Source of the DNA: Betaproteobacteria bacterium
GTDB taxonomy: Bacteria; Pseudomonadota; Gammaproteobacteria; Burkholderiales; SG8-39
Assembly (NCBI GenBank): GCA_019509895.1
Contig: JAEKLK010000194.1
Location: 1-12,896, forward strand
Reading direction: 5' to 3'
DNA: 12,896 nt
Of the stretch, positions 6,600 through 12,896 are shown piece by piece (the stretch's first letter is position 1; every line of letters begins with the position of its first letter). The notes beneath the pieces are model-generated. The model worked only from the letters and a program-made list of their open reading frames with translations, searched no databases and had not been told where the DNA came from. Made by a program: the position numbers and the translations under genes.

Positions 6600-7427
6600 C
6601 TAACGCGAAATGCGCACGGGAGTCACGAAACCGTCGATTTTTTGTAGTGGTCTCGCGGCCTGCGCGAGCACCGCCAGCAGCGCGCGCGCCGCGACCCGGC
6701 GGCCCTTCTCGTTGAGGTGGCCGCCGTCATCCGTATAGGCGCTCGCCATCGCCGGCGCAACGGCTCCGGCCCACGCCACCGTCACGGCGCTGCCGTCGGG
6801 CGCGGTCGATTCAATGCGCGCGAGATCAAATAACGGCTCGCGGCCGACGTAGGCACGCCGCATGAGTGCGTTGTACTGCTCGCGCCGCACGTTCTCGATC
6901 GTGCCGTACGGCGCGCGGCCGAGGAGGCGCTTGGCGAGCGCCTTCCAGCCGCTCTGTGCCGTGGTCAGGGGCAGGGTTACGTGCACGAAAGTGGTCCGCG
7001 GATTTGCCGCCCGCAACTCGGCGAGCGTCTCCTGGTAGTGCGCGAAAAGCGCCGACGCATCGGTCGCCGCATCGATGTCGACATAGCAGAACTTGATGAG
7101 CGCGATATCGGCAGCGGAGCCGCCGCCCAGCGCCTTCTTGAAATTGGCCAGCTTGCCCAGCGGGTCGCCGTTCTCCGGCACGAAGAAGTGCGCGAGTGTG
7201 CCGGGGGCGAGACCGGCCGCATTCGACGCTTCCTGGATGCGAAGCGGCACGCCGGCTTCGCGGGAAAGCATCGCGACGCCCTCGAGCAGGTTCGCGCCGA
7301 CCGACTGGTGTGCGAAGTACATGCGCTTCTCGGCAAGGAGCGTGAGATCGGAACGCAGGGCCGCATCGGCAGCCTGGGCAAGCGTCGCGGCAAGGGAGAG
7401 GAGCGTCATCGCGAGCAGCTTTCGCAC
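6600..7427 (-). CDS. Secreted SGNH/GDSL-type hydrolase-like protein
   Basis: A 275-residue protein from GTG 7427. The start gives V-R-K-L-L-A-M-T-L-L-S-L-A-A-T-L-A-Q-A, a normal Sec signal peptide with a basic n-region; ATG 7409 would lose those charges. After cleavage, M-Y-F-A-H-Q-S-V-G (36-44) takes the place of the usual GDS block, with Ser42 the candidate nucleophile. Near the C-terminus Y-T-D-D-G-G-H-L-N-E-K-G provides the catalytic D-x-x-H pair (Asp234, His237) of SGNH enzymes. The remaining blocks are not clear, so activity is inferred. Such enzymes cleave esters or acetyl groups on lipids or polysaccharides outside the cytoplasm. It diverges from the aminotransferase gene with a 75-base gap and lies directly before the small HTH-like gene. 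No good ribosome site is visible for either start. Confidence 0.72.
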   Translation of the reverse strand: MRKLLAMTLLSLAATLAQAADAALRSDLTLLAEKRMYFAHQSVGANLLEGVAMLSREAGVPLRIQEASNAAGLAPGTLAHFFVPENGDPLGKLANFKKALGGGSAADIALIKFCYVDIDAATDASALFAHYQETLAELRAANPRTTFVHVTLPLTTAQSGWKALAKRLLGRAPYGTIENVRREQYNALMRRAYVGREPLFDLARIESTAPDGSAVTVAWAGAVAPAMASAYTDDGGHLNEKGRRVAARALLAVLAQAARPLQKIDGFVTPVRISR

Positions 7428-7479
7428 GCGGGGATGATATGCGGCGCACCGCAAGCGCACGTCGCCCGCGCCGTGCGCC

Positions 7480-7506
7480 GGAGGAGCTATGCTGCGCTGC
7501 CGATGA
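7480..7506 (+). promoter_or_regulatory. Ribosome site plus possible five-codon leader before the aminotransferase
   Basis: GGAGGAG at 7480-7486 is a strong Shine-Dalgarno, but it is 16 bases from ATG 7503, which is longer than usual. An ATG at 7489 opens a five-codon frame (M-L-R-C-R) whose TGA at 7504-7506 overlaps the ATG of the aminotransferase as ATGA. The spacing to ATG 7489 is on the short side. It may be a leader that couples translation, or a coincidence. Confidence 0.3.
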
Positions 7507-8831
7507 GCCACGTCTTTCATCGCCACGCCCGCCACGACTATCCGGTCGCCGTTTCGGGCGACGGCGTCTACCTGGTCGATCGCGAGGGCCGCCGTTATCT
7601 CGACGCGTCGGGCGGCGCGGCGGTCTCGTGTCTCGGCCACTCCGATCGCGCCGTGAGCGACGCAATTGCGCGGCAGGTCGCGAAGCTGCCCTACGCGCAT
7701 ACCTCGTTCTTCTCTAACGAACCGATGGAGGAGCTCGCGGCGCGCCTCGTCGCCAGCGCTCCGGCACCGCTCGACAAGGTCTACTTCACCTCAGGCGGCG
7801 CCGAGGCGATGGAGGCGGCGCTCAAGCTCGCGCGCCAGTACTTCGTCGAGAAAGGCGAGCCGGGGCGCGTGCACTTCATCGCGCGCCGGCAGTCCTATCA
7901 CGGCAACTCGCTCGGCGCACTGGCCGTCGGCGGCAATCGCTGGCGCCGGGCGCCGTTCGAGCCGCTCCTCGTTGGCGCTTCGCATGTCTCGCCCTGCTAT
8001 TCGTATCGCGACCGGCGCACGGACGAGACCGCGGACGCGTATGTCGAGCGGCTGGCGGCCGAACTCGAGCGTGAGATCGCGCGCCTCGGGCCGAAAACGG
8101 TGATCGCCTTCGTCGCAGAAACGCTCGCCGGCGCGACGCTCGGCGCCGTGCCGCCGCTGCCGGGGTATTTCCGCCGCGTGCGCGAGATCTGCGATCGTCA
8201 CGGCGTCCTGCTGATCCTGGACGAGGTGATGTGCGGCATGGGCCGCTGCGGCACGACCTGGGCCTTCGAGCCGGAAGGCGTGGCGCCCGACATCGTCCTT
8301 ATCGCCAAGGGCCTCGGCGCGGGTTACCAGCCGATCGGCGCGGCGGTGGTCGCCGGACCGATTCACGAGGCGATCCGCTCCGGCAGCGGCTTCTTCCAGC
8401 ACGGCACCACGTATCACGGCCACGCCACCGCCTGCGCGGGCGCGCTCGCCGTCCAGCGGCGCCTGCATGACGAGGGGGTCCTGGCGCGGGTAAGGCCGAT
8501 GGGGGAGCGGCTCGAAACGGGGCTACGCGAGCGCTTTGGCAGCCATCCCCATGTCGGCGACATCCGCGGCCGCGGCCTCTTCTGGGCGCTCGAGCTGGTC
8601 AGCGATCGTCAGAGCAAGGCGCCTTTCGACCCGGCGTTGCGCCTGCACGCGCGCGTCAAGGCGGCGGCGCTGCAGGCCGGGCTCCTCTGCTATCCGATGG
8701 GCGGGACGATTGACGGCCGGCAAGGCGATCACGTGCTGCTCGCGCCGCCCTTCATCATCGAGCCGCGCGAAATTGAGGAACTGCTGCACAGGCTCGCCTC
8801 GGCGCTCGAATCGGCACTACGCACTAATTAA
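7503..8831 (+). CDS. Class III PLP-dependent aminotransferase
   Basis: A 442-residue cytoplasmic enzyme, normal length for the family. Visible motifs are L-D-A-S-G-G-A-A-V-S-C-L-G-H near the N-terminus, F-T-S-G-G-A-E-A-M-E-A-A (phosphate-binding), Y-H-G-N-S-L-G-A, L-I-L-D-E-V-M-C-G-M-G-R (Asp240 pairs with the pyridine nitrogen), L-I-A-K-G-L-G-A-G-Y-Q-P-I-G-A (Lys269, the Schiff-base lysine) and H-G-T-T-Y-H-G-H-A. Class III enzymes move amino groups from omega-amino acids, ornithine, GABA, beta-alanine or diamines, often to pyruvate or 2-oxoglutarate; the exact donor cannot be read from the sequence. No pathway partner is adjacent: upstream is a divergent secreted hydrolase, and downstream after 41 bases are ParA-like genes on the same strand. 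The start M-S-H-V-F-H-R-H is typical of this subgroup. Confidence 0.9.
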   Translation: MSHVFHRHARHDYPVAVSGDGVYLVDREGRRYLDASGGAAVSCLGHSDRAVSDAIARQVAKLPYAHTSFFSNEPMEELAARLVASAPAPLDKVYFTSGGAEAMEAALKLARQYFVEKGEPGRVHFIARRQSYHGNSLGALAVGGNRWRRAPFEPLLVGASHVSPCYSYRDRRTDETADAYVERLAAELEREIARLGPKTVIAFVAETLAGATLGAVPPLPGYFRRVREICDRHGVLLILDEVMCGMGRCGTTWAFEPEGVAPDIVLIAKGLGAGYQPIGAAVVAGPIHEAIRSGSGFFQHGTTYHGHATACAGALAVQRRLHDEGVLARVRPMGERLETGLRERFGSHPHVGDIRGRGLFWALELVSDRQSKAPFDPALRLHARVKAAALQAGLLCYPMGGTIDGRQGDHVLLAPPFIIEPREIEELLHRLASALESALRTN

Positions 8832-8872
8832 TACCGGTGCGCTTCTCCGCGGTCTACGCTTTGACTGCGGCC

Positions 8873-9634
8873 ATGAGAACGCACACCACGCTGGTCATCA
8901 ATCCGAAAGGCGGTTCGGGCAAGACCACGGTCGCGACCAACCTCGCCGCCTACTTCGCAGCCACCGGTGTGGCCACGGCCCTCATGGACTACGATCCGCA
9001 GGGCTCCAGCCTGAACTGGCTTCGCCAGCGTCCCGGAAACCTCCCCCGCATCCACGGCGCCAACGCCGCCCCCGCCAAGGCGGGCCGCATGCGCAGCATT
9101 GAAATGCGCGTCCCGGACGACACCCGGGAGCTGGTCATCGATGCGCCGGCGGGCGCGAGCGGCCTGCTGCTCCAGGAAATGCTGGTGCGCACGCACTGCA
9201 TTCTCATCCCGGTGGCCCCGTCCGCGATCGACATTCATGCGACGGCCAATTTCATTCGCGACCTGCTGCTGGCCGGACGCATTCGTACCTCCAACATCCG
9301 CCTGGGTGTGATCGCCAACCGGGTGAGGAAGACCTCGCCGGTGTACGCGCCGCTCGAGCGTTTCCTCACCTCGCTTAATTTTCCGCTGCTCGGTCGCCTG
9401 TCCGATTCCGAAGTGTTCGTGAGCGCCGGCGAGACCGGCGTGGGCGTGAGCGAGATGGACTTCGTTGCCTCGGCCGCGGAGCGTCAGCAGTTCGTGCCGA
9501 TCGCGCAATGGGTCGAGAAGCGCGCCGCCGCCACCGAAGCGAAAACTCCGCCGATGGCGCCGTTTTATCCGGGCGCTTCGATCCCCGGACGCGCAGCGTT
9601 GCGCGTCATCGGCAAGCACGTCCCGGCCGCCTAA
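8873..9634 (+). CDS. ParA/MinD-family ATPase, first of a tandem pair
   Basis: A 253-residue P-loop ATPase. It has the deviant Walker A N-P-K-G-G-S-G-K-T-T (residues 10-19, signature Lys12 and Lys17), M-D-Y-D-P-Q-G-S-S (Walker A', Asp39 and Asp41) and Walker B L-V-I-D-A-P-A-G (Asp90), so it should bind and hydrolyse ATP and dimerise. ParA-type proteins position DNA, protein complexes or organelles on the nucleoid. The paralogue at 9743 is about 60% identical (131 of about 211 aligned positions, counted by hand). This copy has a C-terminal tail of about 35 residues rich in Ala, Pro and Lys that the second lacks. No ParB gene is present. A GTG at 8837 in frame would add 12 residues; neither start has a ribosome site, and ATG 8873 matches the N-terminus of the paralogue. 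It begins 41 bases after the aminotransferase stop. Confidence 0.87.
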   Translation: MRTHTTLVINPKGGSGKTTVATNLAAYFAATGVATALMDYDPQGSSLNWLRQRPGNLPRIHGANAAPAKAGRMRSIEMRVPDDTRELVIDAPAGASGLLLQEMLVRTHCILIPVAPSAIDIHATANFIRDLLLAGRIRTSNIRLGVIANRVRKTSPVYAPLERFLTSLNFPLLGRLSDSEVFVSAGETGVGVSEMDFVASAAERQQFVPIAQWVEKRAAATEAKTPPMAPFYPGASIPGRAALRVIGKHVPAA

Positions 9635-9649
9635 GCGTTATCTGCAGGT

Positions 9650-9686
9650 CCGAAAAAGCGCGACAGCGCTTGCTTTTCTTTTTCGG
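9650..9686 (+). terminator. Terminator-like hairpin between the two ParA genes
   Basis: AAGCGC (9656-9661), a four-base loop, and GCGCTT (9666-9671) form a perfect six-pair stem. It is followed by GCTTTTCTTTTT, a T-rich run that stands out in this GC-rich window. A wider pairing is also possible, CCGAAAAAG (9650-9658) with CTTTTTCGG (9678-9686). Sixteen bases after the stop of the first ParA gene, it looks like an intrinsic terminator or an attenuator that would lower expression of the second copy, or an mRNA-stability element. It has not been scored with a folding program. Confidence 0.5.
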
Positions 9687-9742
9687 GCAACGCATCATCC
9701 GCCGCGTAATCAACAAGAAAGGGGCGCCAACCTCTAAAGGAC

Positions 9743-10459
9743 ATGAAGACCACGCTCGTAGTGAACCCCAAGGGTGGCGCCGGCAAGACCACTCTCGCAA
9801 CAAACCTGGCGAGCTACTTCGCTTCCGCACAGCTTCCCGTCACGCTGATGGACTATGACCCGCAAGGGTCCAGCCTGAACTGGCTGCGCCTGCGCACTCC
9901 GGGCGGCCCGCGCATTCACGCGGCAAACGCCGCGCCCGGGAAGTTCGGCCAGCTGCGCAGCTTCGAGATGTACGTGCCGCCCGACTCGCGCCACCTGGTC
10001 ATCGACGCGCCGGCCGGCTGCTCCGGCGTTCTGCTGCAGGAAATGCTCGATCGATCGAGCACGATCCTGATCCCCGTCGTGCCCTCGATGATCGACCTGC
10101 ACGCCACCACTAACTTCATTCGTGAGCTCCTGGCGATGGGCCGCATGCGGCGAGGCAGCCACATCAAGATGGCCGTGGTCGCGAACAAGGTGCGCCGCTC
10201 CATGCCGGCCTATGCGCCGCTGCAGCAAATGCTCGATTCGCTGGGCCTCAAGCTGCTTGCACGGCTGATCGACTCCGACGTCTATCTCAAGGCAGCCGAA
10301 ACCGGCGCCGGCATCTTCGAGATGAACCCCAGCCTGACGCAGGCCGAGCGCAAGCAGTTCATGCCCATCGTGGAGTGGGTCACCGGCGAAGTTGGGCTCG
10401 CGGACGCCGCGGCCCAGGCGGACATGGTGTGCGACCTCGCGCGCTCGCGCGCGGCCTGA
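9743..10459 (+). CDS. ParA/MinD-family ATPase, second of a tandem pair
   Basis: A 238-residue ATPase. Walker A N-P-K-G-G-A-G-K-T-T (8-17), M-D-Y-D-P-Q-G-S-S (Asp37, Asp39) and L-V-I-D-A-P-A-G (Asp88) are intact. P-R-I-H-A-A-N-A-A-P and D-L-H-A-T-T-N-F-I-R-E-L-L are shared with the first copy, along with the 17-base nucleotide match at 9005-9021 and 9869-9885, which shows a duplication. It lacks the Ala/Pro-rich tail of the first copy. The gap before it is 108 bases and holds a terminator-like hairpin, so it may have its own promoter; a weak TTGCTT / CATCAT pair with 17-base spacing starts within the T-run. AAAGG lies close (two bases) to ATG 9743, and no other start is possible because a stop in frame lies at 9707. 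No ParB-like partner follows. The stop is seven bases from that of the convergent secreted protein. Confidence 0.88.
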   Translation: MKTTLVVNPKGGAGKTTLATNLASYFASAQLPVTLMDYDPQGSSLNWLRLRTPGGPRIHAANAAPGKFGQLRSFEMYVPPDSRHLVIDAPAGCSGVLLQEMLDRSSTILIPVVPSMIDLHATTNFIRELLAMGRMRRGSHIKMAVVANKVRRSMPAYAPLQQMLDSLGLKLLARLIDSDVYLKAAETGAGIFEMNPSLTQAERKQFMPIVEWVTGEVGLADAAAQADMVCDLARSRAA

Positions 10460-10466
10460 GCTTAGG

Positions 10467-10838
10467 CTAGTCGTCCTCGTCGGGGCGGATGATGCGCTGC
10501 CAGCCGTTCGGACAGTCCCGAACGTCCGGGTAGTGCGCCGCTAGCGCCGCGCAATAGAGCTCGCCCGCATCGCCGCCCGGCTGCCCATCGAATCGCTCGA
10601 TGTAGAGCGACGGCGGCAGCGCCGTCGCCTCATAAGTCGGCCCGTAGTAATACGGTCCGCCGTAGTAGTAGGGCCAATACGGGCCGCCGAAGTAGAAGCC
10701 ACCCACGAATACGCGCCCATGGCCATGCCAGGTGGAGCGCGGCACCGCACGATTGCCGAATTGCGCCGCATCGGCCGCGGGCACGACCGTACCGAGTACC
10801 GCCAGAACCACCAGCGCATTGCGCATCAGCTTTCGCAT
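10467..10838 (-). CDS. Small secreted Tyr/Gly-rich protein
   Basis: A 123-residue protein. M-R-K-L-M-R-N-A-L-V-V-L-A-V-L-G-T-V-V-P-A-A-D-A-A is a Sec signal peptide, with cleavage expected after Ala-Asp-Ala near residue 25. After a short basic segment comes a Gly/Tyr/Pro-rich stretch (about residues 46-70) with F-Y-F-G-G-P-Y-W-P-Y-Y-Y-G-G-P-Y-Y-Y-G-P. The C-terminal part has two cysteines (in L-Y-C-A-A-L and V-R-D-C-P-N-G-W), which could pair in the periplasm, and ends acidic. From memory, small exported proteins with a Y-Y-G-G-P run followed by a Cys-containing C-terminus are widespread in proteobacteria without a known function. GTG 10841 directly upstream could add one residue. It follows the cupin gene by 32 bases on the same strand and may share its transcript. 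Confidence 0.68.
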   Translation of the reverse strand: MRKLMRNALVVLAVLGTVVPAADAAQFGNRAVPRSTWHGHGRVFVGGFYFGGPYWPYYYGGPYYYGPTYEATALPPSLYIERFDGQPGGDAGELYCAALAAHYPDVRDCPNGWQRIIRPDEDD

Positions 10839-10870
10839 CACAAGATCAGACCGTCGCGCCGGAGAGCGGT

Positions 10871-11248
10871 TCAGCGGTCCTCTACGGGCGTCGTGACGAC
10901 GATGAAAGTCAGGTCGGTAAGCCCGTCGTTACGGATCGAATGGCGTGCGCCGGGCGGGATGAAGATCACGTCGTGCTTGCGCACGATCGTCTTCTTTCCG
11001 TCGATCTCCATGGCGCCCTCGCCTTCCAGCACGTGGTAGATCTGCTCCTGGACCGCGTGGCTGTGCGTCTCGACGTAGGCCATCGGCTGGTAGGTCGAGA
11101 TGCGATAGTCGACTAGCCGCGAGCCGGTCGTCTCCGGCCTGACGAGTGGCTTCGACAGCGCGCCGCCGTAGTGCCCGGGAAACTGGTGCCAGGGCGTCTC
11201 CACGACGTTGCGGATGCTCGGCCGGTAGGGCGGCTTCTCAGCGGACAT
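10871..11248 (-). CDS. Small cupin-domain protein
   Basis: A 125-residue single-domain cupin. Motif 1 is E-T-H-S-H-A-V-Q-E-Q-I-Y-H-V-L-E-G (60-76; metal ligands His62, His64, Glu68) and motif 2 is I-P-P-G-A-R-H-S-I-R-N (97-107; His103), so the metal site is complete. The reaction is unknown; small cupins act as isomerases, dioxygenases, decarboxylases or sensors. Its ATG at 11248 lies 11 bases inside the end of the TPP-enzyme gene, and the two are probably translationally coupled, which suggests a shared pathway. A longer frame up to 11281 exists but would push further into the TPP-enzyme gene. No signal peptide is seen. Confidence 0.82.
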   Translation of the reverse strand: MSAEKPPYRPSIRNVVETPWHQFPGHYGGALSKPLVRPETTGSRLVDYRISTYQPMAYVETHSHAVQEQIYHVLEGEGAMEIDGKKTIVRKHDVIFIPPGARHSIRNDGLTDLTFIVVTTPVEDR

Positions 11249-12896
11249 GCTTCTTGCCGAAGACCGGCTCCTTGTGCGCAATGGGCGGCAGCGCCCACGC
11301 GCCCGTACCCGGTGGGCGGATATTCGCGTCGACGTGCACGTCGATCAGGCAGGGCTTGCCCAGCCTCACCGCGTGGTCGAGCGCGCCTTTGAAATCCTGC
11401 GAGCGCGTGACCGTCAAACCTTCCACTCCGGCGGCGCGCGCCCACGCCGCGAAATCCGGGTTGTAGGGCTTGCGCTCAGGGCCCTGGTAGAACGCGGTGC
11501 CGTGCTCGCGGCCGTCGAAATACGCGTACTGCAGGTCGCGGATCGCCGCCCAGGAGAAGTTGTTCCAAACCACCCAGACGGCCGGGATGTCGTACTCGAC
11601 CGCGGTGCACAGCACGTGCGACACCATGGTGAAGCCGCCGTCGCCGCAGATCGAGATGCACGGCTGGTCGGGCGCCGCGAGCTTCGCGCCCAGGATAGAG
11701 CTCGGCCCGAATCCCATGCCCGAGTAGCCCCAGGTGTTGAGCATCGTCTGTGGCCGGCGCGCTTCCCAGAACTGCATGAACCAGTTGTGGTGGATGCCGG
11801 AGTCGAGCGAAATGATCGCATCGTCGGGCAAAACCGCGCGGCAGTCGGCGACGATGCGCTCGGGCCGGATCGGCGAGTCGTGCGCTTCGAAATTCGGGCG
11901 GATGTACTTCTCCCACTCCGCCCGCCAGGCGGCGATCTCGGCCTGCCACGCGCCGAAGCGCTCGGCGCCTTTGAACTTCCGTGATTCGGCTTCCGCCAGG
12001 AGTTGCCGCAGAAACGTTCGTGCATCGGCCAGGATGCCGAGATCCGGCACGTAGTTGCGGCCGATCTCGGCATGGTCCACGTCGACGTGCACCAGCTTGG
12101 CCGCCGGGAAATTCCAGGAGTAGCCCGGCGTCCACGAGGATGCGGAGCGATCGTCGAAACGCGCGCCGATGGCCAGCACCACGTCAGCATGGCGGCCGGC
12201 CTCATTGGCCGGATAGGCGCCGTTGCGGCCGATGAAGCCGAGCGACAGAGAATCACGCATGTCGAGGCAGCCCATGCCGTTCGGCGAGCTGATCACCGGC
12301 ACGCGGTACTTGCGCACGAGCTCGGTGAGCTCGTTTCCGGCCTCGGACAGCGTCACGCCGTGGCCTATGAAGAACACCGGCCGCCGCGCGGCCGTGAGCA
12401 TATCCACGACCGCCCTGATCTCCTCCGGCGAGGCGCCGCTTCGCCGCGTGCCGAGGCGCTCCGCCGGTCCCTCGAGCTCGACCGCCGCTTCCTCCTGGAA
12501 CAGGTTGAAGGGAATATCGAGATTCACCGGCCCGGGACGCCCGCTCACGGCGGTGCTCAACGCCTGGCGCAGGAAGAGCGGCAGCATCTCGACGCGCGTC
12601 GGCTGGAAGCTGCGCTTCACCACCGGCCGTATGACATTCGGAAAATCGGCCTGGTGATGGCGGTTGAGCTCCTGGAACGGTCCGCGATTGAACTGCGATG
12701 TCGGCACATTCGCCGTGATGGCAAGGAGCGCCGATGAATCGCTCTGAGCGACGGCAAGCGCCATGATCAGGTTCGCCGATCCCGGACCGGTGGAGGTGAG
12801 GGTCGCCACCGGCTGGTGCTTGACGCGGAAGTAGCCGTCCGCCATGTGCGCCGCGGTCTGCTCGTGGCGCGGCGAGACCAGGCGCACCTTGTCGCG
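11238..12896 (-). CDS. Thiamine-diphosphate enzyme, acetolactate-synthase-like, N-terminus cut
   Basis: 552 residues are readable; the start lies beyond the right edge. Near the edge, S-P-R-H-E-Q-T-A-A-H-M-A-D-G-Y contains the catalytic Glu that activates thiamine diphosphate. It is followed by S-T-G-P-G-S-A-N-L, the central domain with V-F-F-I-G-H-G-V-T, V-L-A-I-G-A-R-F-D-D-R and H-V-D-V-D, and the C-terminal cofactor domain with C-G-D-G-G-F-T-M (GDG at about 11635-11646) and W-N-N-F-S-W (Asn-Asn, 11559-11564). These define the acetolactate synthase / glyoxylate carboligase / sulfoacetaldehyde acetyltransferase superfamily (COG0028). The W-N-N-F-S-W-A-A-I-R segment differs from the classical acetolactate synthase pattern, and there is no ilvN/ilvH-like regulatory subunit next door, so branched-chain amino-acid synthesis is unlikely. 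It is followed by, and overlaps, a cupin gene. The class is certain; the reaction is unknown. Confidence 0.88.
   Translation of the reverse strand, partial: RDKVRLVSPRHEQTAAHMADGYFRVKHQPVATLTSTGPGSANLIMALAVAQSDSSALLAITANVPTSQFNRGPFQELNRHHQADFPNVIRPVVKRSFQPTRVEMLPLFLRQALSTAVSGRPGPVNLDIPFNLFQEEAAVELEGPAERLGTRRSGASPEEIRAVVDMLTAARRPVFFIGHGVTLSEAGNELTELVRKYRVPVISSPNGMGCLDMRDSLSLGFIGRNGAYPANEAGRHADVVLAIGARFDDRSASSWTPGYSWNFPAAKLVHVDVDHAEIGRNYVPDLGILADARTFLRQLLAEAESRKFKGAERFGAWQAEIAAWRAEWEKYIRPNFEAHDSPIRPERIVADCRAVLPDDAIISLDSGIHHNWFMQFWEARRPQTMLNTWGYSGMGFGPSSILGAKLAAPDQPCISICGDGGFTMVSHVLCTAVEYDIPAVWVVWNNFSWAAIRDLQYAYFDGREHGTAFYQGPERKPYNPDFAAWARAAGVEGLTVTRSQDFKGALDHAVRLGKPCLIDVHVDANIRPPGTGAWALPPIAHKEPVFGKKHVR

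Noticed and set aside
6981..7502. Upstream extension of the aminotransferase frame
   Set aside because: It lies antisense to the SGNH-like gene and has no family match; the conserved N-terminus begins at 7503.
8826..8834. AT-rich TTAATAC before the first ParA gene as a promoter
   Set aside because: It covers the end of the aminotransferase gene and no matching -35 sequence is seen at the right distance.
11247..12737. Several plus-strand open frames across the TPP-enzyme region
   Set aside because: These are antisense shadows; the minus-strand frame holds all the TPP-enzyme motifs.

Overview
The window is GC-rich, densely packed chromosomal DNA. Start codons commonly overlap the preceding stop codon, and no stretch longer than about 110 bases lacks a gene. 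High GC, proteobacterial-type families (a RimK-like ATP-grasp with an RLAN-type N-terminus, N-formylglutamate amidohydrolase, a CnbZ-type deaminase, a DOMON-like protein) and the gene style suggest a proteobacterium, most likely a betaproteobacterium. This is inference from protein character only. No rRNA, tRNA, CRISPR array, transposase or insertion sequence was seen.

Layout. (1) Positions 1-470, minus strand: the N-terminal part of a DOMON-like protein that runs off the left edge. (2) Positions 517-4671, plus strand: a tightly overlapping four-gene unit made of a C39-like cysteine peptidase, a RimK-like ATP-grasp ligase, a glutamate-cysteine-ligase-like (GCS2) amidoligase and an N-formylglutamate amidohydrolase-like enzyme. 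It holds two predicted amide-bond-forming enzymes and two predicted amide-bond-cleaving enzymes and is the most interesting locus here. It probably makes or remodels an amino-acid or peptide conjugate of unknown identity. (3) Positions 4668-6386: a divergent pair with 24 bases between start codons, a CnbZ-like aminomuconate-deaminase homologue (minus) and a Tat-exported alpha/beta hydrolase resembling formamidases (plus). (4) Positions 6383-7427, minus strand: a secreted SGNH-type hydrolase followed by a very small helix-turn-helix-like protein. (5) Positions 7503-8831: a class III PLP aminotransferase. (6) Positions 8873-10459: two tandem ParA/MinD-type ATPases, about 60% identical to each other by eye, with no ParB, separated by a terminator-like hairpin. 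(7) Positions 10467-12896, minus strand: a thiamine-diphosphate enzyme (start beyond the right edge), a cupin whose start overlaps its stop, and a small Tyr/Gly-rich secreted protein.

Two convergent gene pairs (around 4668-4671 and 6383-6386) share the tetranucleotide CTAG as the stop codon on both strands, so there is no intergenic space for a terminator there. Within group 2 the genes probably act in one pathway. The TPP enzyme and cupin are probably co-expressed. The other neighbours need not be functionally linked.
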